From: Roseivirga echinicomitans
Lineage (GTDB): Bacteria > Bacteroidota > Bacteroidia > Cytophagales > Cyclobacteriaceae
DNA: 64,000 nt
Assembly: GCF_001592935.1 (NCBI RefSeq)
Contig: NZ_LRDB01000023.1
Location: 186,001-250,000, forward strand
Direction of reading: 5' to 3'
A model generated the notes under the pieces. It was given only the letters and a program-made list of their open reading frames with translations. It searched no databases and was not told where the DNA came from. Shown in pieces: positions 15,785 to 24,894 of this stretch. Every line of letters starts with the position of its first letter. Position 1 is the first letter of the stretch. A program made the translations under genes and the position numbers.

Positions 15785-17869
15785 CTATTTGAATTCAATT
15801 AATGGCTTAAGTAAGCCTTTGTTCTCTAAGGAAGCTCGTATCCGGTCATGGTTCTTCCAAAATTTGGTTTCAATTTTCTTTGTCAAACGTTTGTACTCTG
15901 GTAGATCTTTGATCTTGTCGGTAAGTGGATCATCAGGAAAAAGGACCACCCAATACATATAGTTATCCTCCTCGGAAAACGAGTCCATATACGCGAGTGA
16001 TTTTTCCAAATCACCAAAATGGGCGTAGTATACTGAAAGGTTCAAACCCTTATAAATGGATTGGTCATGCTCCGCAAAATCTTTGTAGTCTGCAAAATAC
16101 GCTTCTGCTTCCTTTTTAAAACCCATCTTTTCAAACACTAAAGCAATAGTGCCGTGTTGATGCCTGTAAATATCAAGCTGAGCAGCATCTCTTTGCGCAA
16201 TGAATTTTTTAAAATAGTAATAGGCACTATCATAGTCCCGCTTATAATAATAGGCCTTAGCCACGTCTTGAAGAATATCTAAACGAGTAGTATCCTTTTC
16301 CCATTCTTTGATTATGAGGCGTCTAGTTTCATCCCAGTCATGGTTTTGGGCATAGAGCATATAGGCCTTCACATATTTCGAAAAAGGATTCTCTGGGTTA
16401 AAGCCCAAAGAAACATCTACATACTTGAGGGCCTCATCCACAAAACCGGTTTGAATTAGGGCATTACTTAAGTTCAAATAGAAAAAGCTTGTGGTTACAG
16501 AATCATAAGCCGCTACATTCAACTGAACACCTTTCAGAGCATATTCTAAGTATTTCCCAGTATTCGGGCTGATGTTGGCGTAAAAATCCGAAAGCATATT
16601 AATGACAGGCGCTGAATTAGGGTTATACTCCAGTGCTTTTTCTAAATAAGGCACTGCCTGCATATATTCTCCATTGTGCATGTAATACAAAGCCTTCGAC
16701 ATTAGGGCCTCGTCTAACTTTGGATCATATAACAAGGCCTTATCGGAGTGATTGTTAATTTCGGTCAAGTACTCCTTTTCCTGTTTAAACATATCCAAGT
16801 AGTAATAACATATAGCGATACCCGCATGTGCTCGAGCGAATTCAGGGTCCAATTCAAGGGCTTCATTAAAAAACCTTATTGCTTCGCGAAAACCTTCATT
16901 TGTAGTCTTACTGAACTCGTTCTGCCCTTTCAAAAAGTAATCGTAAGCTTCGAGGTTATTTGTAGGTTTTTTCTCAATTAGATTTTGCTCCTGCGGAGTA
17001 ATAATTGCTTGAATTTCCGCAGCAATACTGATGGCAATTTCCTCCTGTAGCTCGAAAATACTTGTCACTTGGCGGCTATACTGCTTCGCCCAAAGGTGTC
17101 TGTCGGTGCCCGCCTCAATCAACTGAATATTGAGCAGTATTTCATTGCCGATCTTCTGACCACTACCCTCGACAAAATAGCTTACGTTCAACTCTTTTGC
17201 TATTTCGGGAATGGACTTGAAAGTGTTTCTATATTTTTCTGAAGAGGTTCGACTCACTACGCGTAAATCCTTAATTTTCTGGAGGTTATTCAAAGTGGAC
17301 TCCAATAAACCATTGATCAAATAAACATTAGTCGAATCGCCACTGTCGTTTTTAAAGGGCAATACAGCTATGGATTTTTCTAATTGTGTGGGAGCCGATT
17401 GACTAGAGGTTTTAAAGGCAAAATAAGCGATCATAAAAATAAGCGCGGTTACCACAGCTAAACCCCAAGCAAGTTTACTTTTCCCATCAGCTGGTTTATC
17501 CTCAACTTGACTGATAGGCTGTACAGGCTGCCATCTTTTACTAGCTTCTCCTGGAGGAAAACCATATTCTTCACGAAAGCACTTTATAAAGTAAGAGGTA
17601 CTGCTAAAACCAACGGCATATGAAACTTCAGTTACATTCTGAGAAGAATCTATCAACAATTCCATGGCATGCTTCAACCGAACTTTGCGAATAAATAGGC
17701 TCACGGAAAGACCAGTAGATTTCTTGAGCCTCCGCAGAAGATTCGAACGACTCATGTTGATGGCCTCTGCAAGTTCAGACACTCCAAAATTTTCATCAGA
17801 CAAATGCTCTTCAACCACTCGAGTGAGTCGGTTCAAAAAATCATTTTCATATTGATTAAAATCGGGCAT
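15785..17869 (-). CDS. membrane-anchored AraC-type regulator with TolB-like and TPR sensor domains
   Basis: A 694-residue protein with an unusual order. An AraC/XylS DNA-binding domain occupies the N-terminus (about 8-112: VSELAEAINMSRSNLLRRL for the first helix-turn-helix and VSYAVGFSSTSYFIKCFREEYG for the second). One membrane helix follows at about 134-152 (LAWGLAVVTALIFMIAYFAF). Next come a TolB/FlgO-like alpha/beta domain (about 165-300, starting IAVLPFKNDSGD) and roughly eight TPR-like repeats to the end. With DNA binding inside the cell, the TolB-TPR part would face the periplasm, as in ToxR/CadC-type one-component transmembrane regulators. Its likely targets include the divergent ankyrin-lipoprotein operon, which has repeated half-sites upstream. 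The ligand is unknown. Confidence 0.85.
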   Translation of the reverse strand: MPDFNQYENDFLNRLTRVVEEHLSDENFGVSELAEAINMSRSNLLRRLKKSTGLSVSLFIRKVRLKHAMELLIDSSQNVTEVSYAVGFSSTSYFIKCFREEYGFPPGEASKRWQPVQPISQVEDKPADGKSKLAWGLAVVTALIFMIAYFAFKTSSQSAPTQLEKSIAVLPFKNDSGDSTNVYLINGLLESTLNNLQKIKDLRVVSRTSSEKYRNTFKSIPEIAKELNVSYFVEGSGQKIGNEILLNIQLIEAGTDRHLWAKQYSRQVTSIFELQEEIAISIAAEIQAIITPQEQNLIEKKPTNNLEAYDYFLKGQNEFSKTTNEGFREAIRFFNEALELDPEFARAHAGIAICYYYLDMFKQEKEYLTEINNHSDKALLYDPKLDEALMSKALYYMHNGEYMQAVPYLEKALEYNPNSAPVINMLSDFYANISPNTGKYLEYALKGVQLNVAAYDSVTTSFFYLNLSNALIQTGFVDEALKYVDVSLGFNPENPFSKYVKAYMLYAQNHDWDETRRLIIKEWEKDTTRLDILQDVAKAYYYKRDYDSAYYYFKKFIAQRDAAQLDIYRHQHGTIALVFEKMGFKKEAEAYFADYKDFAEHDQSIYKGLNLSVYYAHFGDLEKSLAYMDSFSEEDNYMYWVVLFPDDPLTDKIKDLPEYKRLTKKIETKFWKNHDRIRASLENKGLLKPLIEFK

Positions 17870-17960
17870 AAACGGAAATAGGATCGCTTACAAAGGAAGT
17901 AATTATTCTTCGAAGCGAAAAACGACTTTCAACTCTTACATCCGGGGCTAAAATCGGCTA

Positions 17961-18002
17961 ATGCGTCATAATTTATATTCATGCATCATAAAAACTATGA
18001 TG
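17961..18002. promoter_or_regulatory. repeated half-sites, probable AraC-type operator
   Basis: ATGCGTCATAA (17961) and ATGCATCATAA (17981) are direct repeats on a 20-bp pitch, and CATCATA (17984-17990) has a perfect inverted partner TATGATG (17996-18002). The region lies between the divergent membrane AraC regulator and the ankyrin lipoprotein gene. Two in-phase half-sites are a usual AraC-family binding arrangement. Confidence 0.5.
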
Positions 18003-18107
18003 TCCGCAAACTTGCTATTCAAATCAGCATAGCTATTAATCCGCCTTTAAGGCTTCTAATCACCTTTGCAAAGAAGATTTTAAACAAATAAAGAAAAATT
18101 TTAAATC

Positions 18108-18695
18108 ATGAAAACTCAAAGAAAAAGTCTAAGTAAAGTATTACTCACAAGCGTCATCTGCTTAATATTTGTAAGCACATCATGCGGTAGTAAAAAAGAA
18201 AGCACTACAGAAAAAGGGGCTGCCACAGAAAAAGTAAAAGCACCTAAAGTAGACATCCATACTGCTGCGCTCACTGGGAATTTAGAAGCCATAAAACAAC
18301 ATATTCAAGCCGGTTCTAACCTGAATGAAAAAGAGTCTTTCGGAGGATCTAGCCCATTGATTACAGCGGCACTATTTAACAAGCCTGAAATAGTAAAAGT
18401 ACTCATTGAGGCAAAAGTCAATATCGATCAAGTTAATAATGATGGCTCCACTGCACTCCATTCAGCGGCTTACTTCTGCAATACAGAGGTAGTTAATGTA
18501 TTACTAGCAAACAATGCTGACAAAAGCATTAAAAACAATTTTGGACAGACTGCATTAGAATCGATTTCCGGTCCTTTTAGCGAAGTGAAAGGAATCTATG
18601 AAATGTTCGGAAAACAACTAGCGCCTATGGGCTTGCAAGTGGACTTAACACAAATAGAAAAAACCCGCCCGGTCATTGCTGAAATGCTCAAATAA
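18108..18695 (+). CDS. ankyrin-repeat lipoprotein
   Basis: A 195-residue protein with a lipoprotein signal peptide: basic start, hydrophobic stretch VLLTSVICLIFV, and lipobox STSC with the acylated cysteine at about 26, followed by Ser/Lys-rich linker GSKKESTTEKG. The mature part carries about three ankyrin repeats (IHTAALTGNLEAIKQHIQAG, PLITAALFNKPEIVKVLIEA, ALHSAAYFCNTEVVNVLLAN), so it is a small periplasm-facing binding module. It is divergent from the membrane AraC regulator and 33 bases ahead of an acyltransferase gene. Partner and role are unknown. Confidence 0.9.
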   Translation: MKTQRKSLSKVLLTSVICLIFVSTSCGSKKESTTEKGAATEKVKAPKVDIHTAALTGNLEAIKQHIQAGSNLNEKESFGGSSPLITAALFNKPEIVKVLIEAKVNIDQVNNDGSTALHSAAYFCNTEVVNVLLANNADKSIKNNFGQTALESISGPFSEVKGIYEMFGKQLAPMGLQVDLTQIEKTRPVIAEMLK

Positions 18696-18728
18696 AAACA
18701 AAGTCCCAAAGGTCAAAATATCAAAAAA

Positions 18729-19796
18729 ATGACAGCAATCAACACTAGAAGATATGATATAGACTGGATCAGGGTAATTGCCATTGGCTTACTTCTGATC
18801 TATCATATCGCGATTGGGTTTCAGCCATGGGGCCTTTTCATTGGCTTTATTCAAAGCGAAAATTCGCTTAGTTCCATTTGGACACCAATGTCGATGTTAA
18901 ATGTATGGAGAATCCCCCTTCTCTTTTTTGTAAGTGGAATGGGTGTGTTTTTCGCCATTCGAAGAAGGAATTGGAAGGCGCTCATTAAAGAAAGAACTGG
19001 ACGAATACTTATTCCATACTTATTCGGAACAGCTTGCATTGCTCCTCTTCACATCATCATTCTTCAGCACTACTATGGAACGAAAATGACATACATTTTC
19101 AACCCAGGTCACTTATGGTTCTTAGGGAATATTTTCGTCTATGTGCTGCTCCTTTCGCCTCTTTTCTTTTATCTAAAGAAGCATGAAAATGGAAAAATCG
19201 GTATTGCAATCAAGAAGGTATTCCAAAGCCCGTTTGGATTTATAATCATTGTATTAGCCTTGATTGTCGAGGTTTTGATGGTTCAACCTAACCCTTATGA
19301 GCTTTATGCACAAACATGGCATGGCTTCTTTCTCGGACTATTGGCCTTTCTATTTGGCTTTTGTTGTGTCTATAGCGGCAAAGAATTTTGGATTTTTATT
19401 TTGAAATGGAGATGGGTGTTGGTTTTGGTGGCAGTAGGTCTTTATGTAGTCCGTTATTTCGAGTTTCAACTCAATTCACCAGACTATTTAATGGCTACTG
19501 AAACTTGTTTTTGGGTGTTTTCTGTTTTTGCTTTTGGCTATAAATACCTTAATAAACCAAGCGGAGCATTGAGTTATTTAAGCCAAGCGGCTTACCCAGT
19601 GTATATTATTCATATGGCCTTTCTTTACCTTGGCTCATCGTTAATTTTCCCGCTCGCCATTCCAGTAACCTTGCAATTTGTATTGGTTGTAGCCTTCACT
19701 TTTGTGGGTTGCTTCGGATTTTATGAATTGGCAATTAGAAGGTTATGGTTTTTAAGGCCGCTTTTTGGCCTTAAAATGAAAGCCAAAGCTGAATAA
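18729..19796 (+). CDS. acyltransferase family 3 membrane protein
   Basis: A 355-residue polytopic protein of the acyltransferase 3 family (OafA/MdoC type), which transfers acyl groups to carbohydrates or envelope polymers at the inner membrane. The N-terminus has the typical RRYDIDWIRVIAIGLLLIYHI, with the conserved His at the end of the first helix, then FFVSGMGVFFAIRRR, and about ten hydrophobic helices; no SGNH domain is attached. It resembles the glucan-modification subset with a short loop layout. It is probably cotranscribed with the ankyrin lipoprotein; both may respond to the AraC/TPR regulator, which would suggest an envelope modification response, but the acceptor is unknown. Confidence 0.88.
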   Translation: MTAINTRRYDIDWIRVIAIGLLLIYHIAIGFQPWGLFIGFIQSENSLSSIWTPMSMLNVWRIPLLFFVSGMGVFFAIRRRNWKALIKERTGRILIPYLFGTACIAPLHIIILQHYYGTKMTYIFNPGHLWFLGNIFVYVLLLSPLFFYLKKHENGKIGIAIKKVFQSPFGFIIIVLALIVEVLMVQPNPYELYAQTWHGFFLGLLAFLFGFCCVYSGKEFWIFILKWRWVLVLVAVGLYVVRYFEFQLNSPDYLMATETCFWVFSVFAFGYKYLNKPSGALSYLSQAAYPVYIIHMAFLYLGSSLIFPLAIPVTLQFVLVVAFTFVGCFGFYELAIRRLWFLRPLFGLKMKAKAE

Positions 19797-19802
19797 GTCA
19801 AG

Positions 19803-19830
19803 AAGTTGGTTATCTCAGGATAACCAACTT
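19803..19830. terminator. hairpin between convergent acyltransferase and PorU2 genes
   Basis: AAGTTGGTTATC, loop TCAG, GATAACCAACTT is a perfect 12-bp stem that includes the last codons of the PorU2 gene. There is no clear T-tract on either side, so it may act only as a 3'-end stabiliser. Confidence 0.55.
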
Positions 19831-22800
19831 ACCAAAACCCAGTTTATTAAAGCCCCTATCGCCTTTGGTAGCGCGAGCACCCAAGTCCTGGCCATTAGCT
19901 TTAAGCTTTACACGATATAAATAAGTACCGTTGGCCAGTTGATCACCAAACTCATCTTTGCCATCCCATGCGTAATCGGTAATGTTATTTCCAATGCGGA
20001 TTGGCCCGAGTTCATCTTGCGTAATCTCTCTCACCACTTTACCAGAAACCGTAAAAATCTGTATGGTTACCTGATCAGGGACTTCTGTTCCCGTGAGCGT
20101 AAACACAAACCTTGTACTACTTGAAAAAGGATTTGGATATGGATAGAAATTGGTAACGGTAGCCTCATTGATTACTTCAAAAGTAATAGTATAAGGCCCA
20201 ATTCCTGATTGGTTTCCTGAAGCATCGGTCGCTTCGACTTGCAATGAGTAAACACCATCCTCAAGTCCTGCTGGTTGAAACTGGACTCTATAATTAGAGT
20301 TTTCGCTGGCCGGAGTAAAGGTTACGTTTGGATCTGAAAAATTGATTCGTTTGAGTTGACACCCATCACAAGCCGAGCCCAACTTAATTTCAACTCCAAG
20401 GGTGTCGGTTTTTAAAAGGAACTGGTTATTATCTCTTAATTCTAAGGCCACCAAGGGCCTTGGTGAAACAATATCTCCATCTAAAATATTGACCCCATCA
20501 AAAGTAACATCAATGGCGGGGTTGGTCTCGTCTCTTAGCACATTGAAAAAACTCTCGAGCCTAATTACATTATTATTAAAGTACTGTTCCAATTCTCCCC
20601 CATTGTTTACAAACACTTGCAGGTCATTCAGCCCCACTTTTCCTTTGGTGTCAACAGGCAAAGAGAAATCTACAAACTGGCCTGCGGCTACAGCAGGGAT
20701 CTCAATGGTAGCAGTTACTTCTTCTCCCGTAATTTGATTTCGCAAAATATAACGTACTTCCAGTGGCCCTTGAAAATCGTATTCCGAAATATTAGTGAAC
20801 CTAAACAGGGCATTAAATGGTTCTCCTTCGTCCAGTTCAATGTTAGTATTCTCATTATTCTGTAATGACACTATACCTTCCGGAACACCCGCAAATGAAA
20901 TCGACCAGCTTTTAAGCTGTGGAGGAGTGGCCAACGCCTTATCTTTCATTACTACATAAAACCTGAGGTATGGATACTTTAAGGGATCAACAGCACTTAA
21001 GTCAGCATCGTCAAAAGCAATATTTGGAAACAGTATAGTTTCCGTGCCATTTGGTGCCACCCCCATTATATTGAATATTATTTCGTCAGTAGAGCCTATT
21101 TGAATATCCTTGGTAAACCTACCCCAAGCAGTAGCTGGGCCAATTGTTGGTGACTGAACACTTCCACTATCAATACTGGCCACAATGGCGGCATCAAATG
21201 TAATTCTTGCTTTTCGAGCATTATCATCTGCCCCAATCGGTTCGCCAACCACTTCTTGCGCCTGACCTGCCACTTGACCTTTTCTACCATACATAATATA
21301 AGGCTCCCCCGTTTGCAATCCATTGATTGTAAACCGGCTTGCCCCTACTCGTTCCATATCGTCACGTACATCGGTTCGCCAAGTGTTATAAGTCAATTGA
21401 CCTACGGAAAAGAAAAGCACAAAGTCCTGATCGTCAACACCATTAACATATTGGCGCATCAAACTTTGCGCAGGCAAAACATTCACATCCGACAATACCT
21501 GATTCGTAAACGAGTTGATATAGCTTGGAGATTTTCCGCACTTGAGCGGATCATTTTCGTCAAAAACGCCATCGGTTTGAAGCACAAAGTAAGGTTGACC
21601 ACTGTCTTTATTAAAAGCAATCGCATTGAAAGTACTTAGGTTACACGGGTTAGCGGGAATAATGGCTTGCCCATTTATATTTACGACTATATCAGAAGCA
21701 CGTTGACCACTCGCATGCTCCGAACCATAAGTTTCAACTTCTATGCTGGTACTCGTTCCAGCAAACACCCAAACCTCATTATTCTCACTTTTGGCCACAG
21801 AACTTAACCTTAGGCTCTCGTGCTGATCAAATTCGGTTTGTGCCCAACCTCTATCACTATTTTCTATATATGTAAAGGTAGAGTTTGACCAAGGAATAGG
21901 GTCTACAGTTTGCTCATCTTGAAAAACACTTCTCCAATAGTATTGAATTGAGTCATTGACGGTCGGAGCTACTAAGTCCAAATCCCAAGTACTAATCCCT
22001 TTGCCGGTCAAAACCTGCTCCTTTTTCCAAGGGCTATCAAAAGTATTAACTGTATCAATTTGCACAACATAAGACCTATCATTCAATTTAAGATCGGCAG
22101 ATTGTACTACAAGACTCACAGAAGTGACATTAATCGTTTGAAAGTTAAAAGGGGCAGTATTAAATGTTCCTTTTGCAGGAAAGAAAAATGAAGCTTCAGC
22201 ACTATTATTCAGCTCACTACCTTCGGCTACGCTGCCTTCGGCATCCAGAATTACTTCAAATCTATTTTCTCCAAAAAAATCTAAGCCCTGATTTGCAATT
22301 TCATAGAATACAGTATCCTGATAACGGATTGGCTTAACCTTCACTAGCGGTAAGTTGATCACGGTACCATCATCAAGCTTTCGGTTGACAGAAACCGACA
22401 GTGAATCTGTACTTGTTCTGCCACCATTGTTCACAATTACTCCTAATTCGAAAAAGGGAGAAGCTGCAGTGATTTCTCTTCCATCCTTGGATCTCAAAAA
22501 GATATCCTCAGTTCTTATTATATAATCCACTTTATCGTGACCAAACAAAGGAATAGCTGGGTCTCCCTGCAAGAGAATCTGTTCAACAGCTGCAATATCC
22601 GTTTGATCTAACTGAAAATTATTCGCCAAATAATTCCTAATGGTTTCTTTCTGAAGGTTACCGATGGATTGGGTCATCCATAAGGTGTCTGCCAATAGGT
22701 TATAAAATTCAGCTGTATAGTCTCGCAATGAATTGGGAATACCTACATCGGTATGGGCAATGAAGTTGGTCGCACCCTTTCCTTCGGCAGACAGCCAGTC

Positions 22801-24894
22801 TTCCCCAAAAGAGCTTCGATCGAATATTTCTCCACCACGACATCCGTTCACTATAAAGGCAGTGTAACGACCCTGATTATTATATCCATTACTTGGGTCA
22901 GAAACTGTTCCAATGTCAATATCAGTAAAACTCGATGAAGAATGCCCAAAGAAAGTAATCAAGCCTACACCTTTATTTACCTCCTCTGATATGTTGAATT
23001 TCTGAACTGCGTTATTCGTATTTTTAGAAACATTATTAACGTTCGCTCCTAAATAATCGGCACTTACCTGGTCACCAAAGCCTTTGATAAATTCCTTAAA
23101 TCGAACCAACTCATCACTTGTTAACCCTCCACTTAGGTGAACAATATTTTTGGTCCAAGGTGAGTCTTTTATAGTCGATTCCTTTTCTTTGACCTTATCC
23201 AAATAGTTGGCTACGCTTGTAGAAATATTTACAGATAACCTTCCGACTGGAATAGTAGGGATATTGGCCACACCATCTAAAGCTTGAGTATACAAAATAT
23301 CCGATCCTGGCGCACCCATAGTTGGCACTAAATCTCTTCTAGAAACAGCCAATGGATTGGGTAACCTTTGCACCTGATTGTCTACCCTTCTACCTCTACC
23401 TATGATGAACAAATACTCAGGGTTGCTATTGTTATATACATGACGTACAAACCTGCGAATGGCCAATGGAGTATACTCACCATAACTGAATTCATCATAA
23501 AGTTTGGTTACATCGGCATAAAGCACATTAAAATTACCCCCTTCTATTGAGCTTCTATAGTCTATATAAGCCTGAACTGGGTCATCGTATCGTCCCTCCA
23601 CTGGTTTCCTAAGCTCCGGATGTGAAATAATGAGGTAATTATTATCGGTAACGTCATCATAATTAAAGGTCACTTTTTCTATTTTTGGCGTTAAGAAGGC
23701 ACTTCTCCTCTTCATGAAAATTTTTCTAACTTCATTATTAGACCTGACAACACCACTCAAATTGCTCCCTGTTAAAGTTGTGGTCACTTTTCTAATATTT
23801 AGATAGTCAGTAATGTCATATAGATCTGACTCTCCTACTACATTTTCTACCTGCAACAGGCTATTGCCCGCCTTTGCCGGTAAATTGAAAATGAGCTTAT
23901 CTCGTGCTTGGGCATCCAACTCTTGTGGAAAGGAAAGTTTTATATAGCCAACCGCCACTCTATCATCGGGTATTTCAGGAAAACCTACGGCTTCTACCCT
24001 AACAACGAGTCGCCCTGTTGACGAAATATCTGTCCATTCGATCTGCTTAGTGTCTGTCCCAAAATTGCTATAATTCAGATGGATGTCTTGCGAAATCGTT
24101 CTTAAATGCTCTGTATCTGGCCCAATATGGATTGAAGTATTGTGCAGTCGATTGTTAAACCCAACAATTTGTACCGTTAATCTCGGAGTTCCCTGACTAC
24201 TTACCCCAAGCGTTACATTATTGATAACGAAGTCTCTAAAAGTTTTTCCACTTCGAATAGTGAACTCATTTCTCATGATTGTATCGCTGACAAACATTTG
24301 CCCTCGATCATAATGAGATAGTTTCACTTCACCGCTTGGGTTGCCTATTTGATAATATTGACCAAAGGAAAACTGAGAGGTATACACCTGAAGTGCTTCA
24401 TTTGTATGAGATGGTACTCGAGTAAGCCCAGCTGTGGACTCATTCAAAACCTCCATTCTTTTGCCGGTAGCGCCCGAAGAAGAGGTAAGGAAGAAAGCGG
24501 TTGTATCTGAGAATAGGTTATAGTACTTATGAATCTGGCTGGCAGGAGAATTAAAGAGTTCGGTGTCTTGAGTCCCATCATTTTTCTTTCCGAAAAACTC
24601 AATATAATCGCCAGCACCGAAAACACTATCCCCACCGTCATTTACGGAAATGGCTACTTCTTTACCTCTATGAAATAGGTTAAAGTTATTGGTGGCGGCT
24701 TCTGAAAAGTTATACCCCGCTTTCTCAAGCGACTCATACGTTAACCTATAAATATCGTCCGACCCTGTTTTAATTTTAAAATAAGATTGGTCATAGTTAA
24801 TCCACTCGTTACCGATCAACTGAGCGTAGCTCACCTGAGAAATAATCATCAAACTGGCAATGATAAGAAACGCGACTTTACTTACTCTTCCCAT
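19810..24894 (-). CDS. porU2: PorU2-like C25-family type IX secretion sortase
   Basis: A giant secreted protein of about 1694 residues with a gingipain-type (C25) cysteine peptidase domain. Type IX sortases cut the C-terminal sorting signal from secreted proteins at the cell surface. A signal peptide starts at the ATG at 24894 (MGRVSKVAFLIIASLMII...SYAQ), which has an AAGGAG Shine-Dalgarno five bases upstream; an ATG at 24939 would put fifteen charged residues in front and is less likely. The catalytic His lies in FFGHSSSSF (near 650) and Cys in VNGCRGGEIF (near 680). The C-terminus has beta-sandwich repeats and a FlgD-like domain with YPNPFSSSTRF. It overlaps the upstream porV2 gene by 17 bases, so the two work together. 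Confidence 0.88.
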   Translation of the reverse strand: MGRVSKVAFLIIASLMIISQVSYAQLIGNEWINYDQSYFKIKTGSDDIYRLTYESLEKAGYNFSEAATNNFNLFHRGKEVAISVNDGGDSVFGAGDYIEFFGKKNDGTQDTELFNSPASQIHKYYNLFSDTTAFFLTSSSGATGKRMEVLNESTAGLTRVPSHTNEALQVYTSQFSFGQYYQIGNPSGEVKLSHYDRGQMFVSDTIMRNEFTIRSGKTFRDFVINNVTLGVSSQGTPRLTVQIVGFNNRLHNTSIHIGPDTEHLRTISQDIHLNYSNFGTDTKQIEWTDISSTGRLVVRVEAVGFPEIPDDRVAVGYIKLSFPQELDAQARDKLIFNLPAKAGNSLLQVENVVGESDLYDITDYLNIRKVTTTLTGSNLSGVVRSNNEVRKIFMKRRSAFLTPKIEKVTFNYDDVTDNNYLIISHPELRKPVEGRYDDPVQAYIDYRSSIEGGNFNVLYADVTKLYDEFSYGEYTPLAIRRFVRHVYNNSNPEYLFIIGRGRRVDNQVQRLPNPLAVSRRDLVPTMGAPGSDILYTQALDGVANIPTIPVGRLSVNISTSVANYLDKVKEKESTIKDSPWTKNIVHLSGGLTSDELVRFKEFIKGFGDQVSADYLGANVNNVSKNTNNAVQKFNISEEVNKGVGLITFFGHSSSSFTDIDIGTVSDPSNGYNNQGRYTAFIVNGCRGGEIFDRSSFGEDWLSAEGKGATNFIAHTDVGIPNSLRDYTAEFYNLLADTLWMTQSIGNLQKETIRNYLANNFQLDQTDIAAVEQILLQGDPAIPLFGHDKVDYIIRTEDIFLRSKDGREITAASPFFELGVIVNNGGRTSTDSLSVSVNRKLDDGTVINLPLVKVKPIRYQDTVFYEIANQGLDFFGENRFEVILDAEGSVAEGSELNNSAEASFFFPAKGTFNTAPFNFQTINVTSVSLVVQSADLKLNDRSYVVQIDTVNTFDSPWKKEQVLTGKGISTWDLDLVAPTVNDSIQYYWRSVFQDEQTVDPIPWSNSTFTYIENSDRGWAQTEFDQHESLRLSSVAKSENNEVWVFAGTSTSIEVETYGSEHASGQRASDIVVNINGQAIIPANPCNLSTFNAIAFNKDSGQPYFVLQTDGVFDENDPLKCGKSPSYINSFTNQVLSDVNVLPAQSLMRQYVNGVDDQDFVLFFSVGQLTYNTWRTDVRDDMERVGASRFTINGLQTGEPYIMYGRKGQVAGQAQEVVGEPIGADDNARKARITFDAAIVASIDSGSVQSPTIGPATAWGRFTKDIQIGSTDEIIFNIMGVAPNGTETILFPNIAFDDADLSAVDPLKYPYLRFYVVMKDKALATPPQLKSWSISFAGVPEGIVSLQNNENTNIELDEGEPFNALFRFTNISEYDFQGPLEVRYILRNQITGEEVTATIEIPAVAAGQFVDFSLPVDTKGKVGLNDLQVFVNNGGELEQYFNNNVIRLESFFNVLRDETNPAIDVTFDGVNILDGDIVSPRPLVALELRDNNQFLLKTDTLGVEIKLGSACDGCQLKRINFSDPNVTFTPASENSNYRVQFQPAGLEDGVYSLQVEATDASGNQSGIGPYTITFEVINEATVTNFYPYPNPFSSSTRFVFTLTGTEVPDQVTIQIFTVSGKVVREITQDELGPIRIGNNITDYAWDGKDEFGDQLANGTYLYRVKLKANGQDLGARATKGDRGFNKLGFGKLVILR

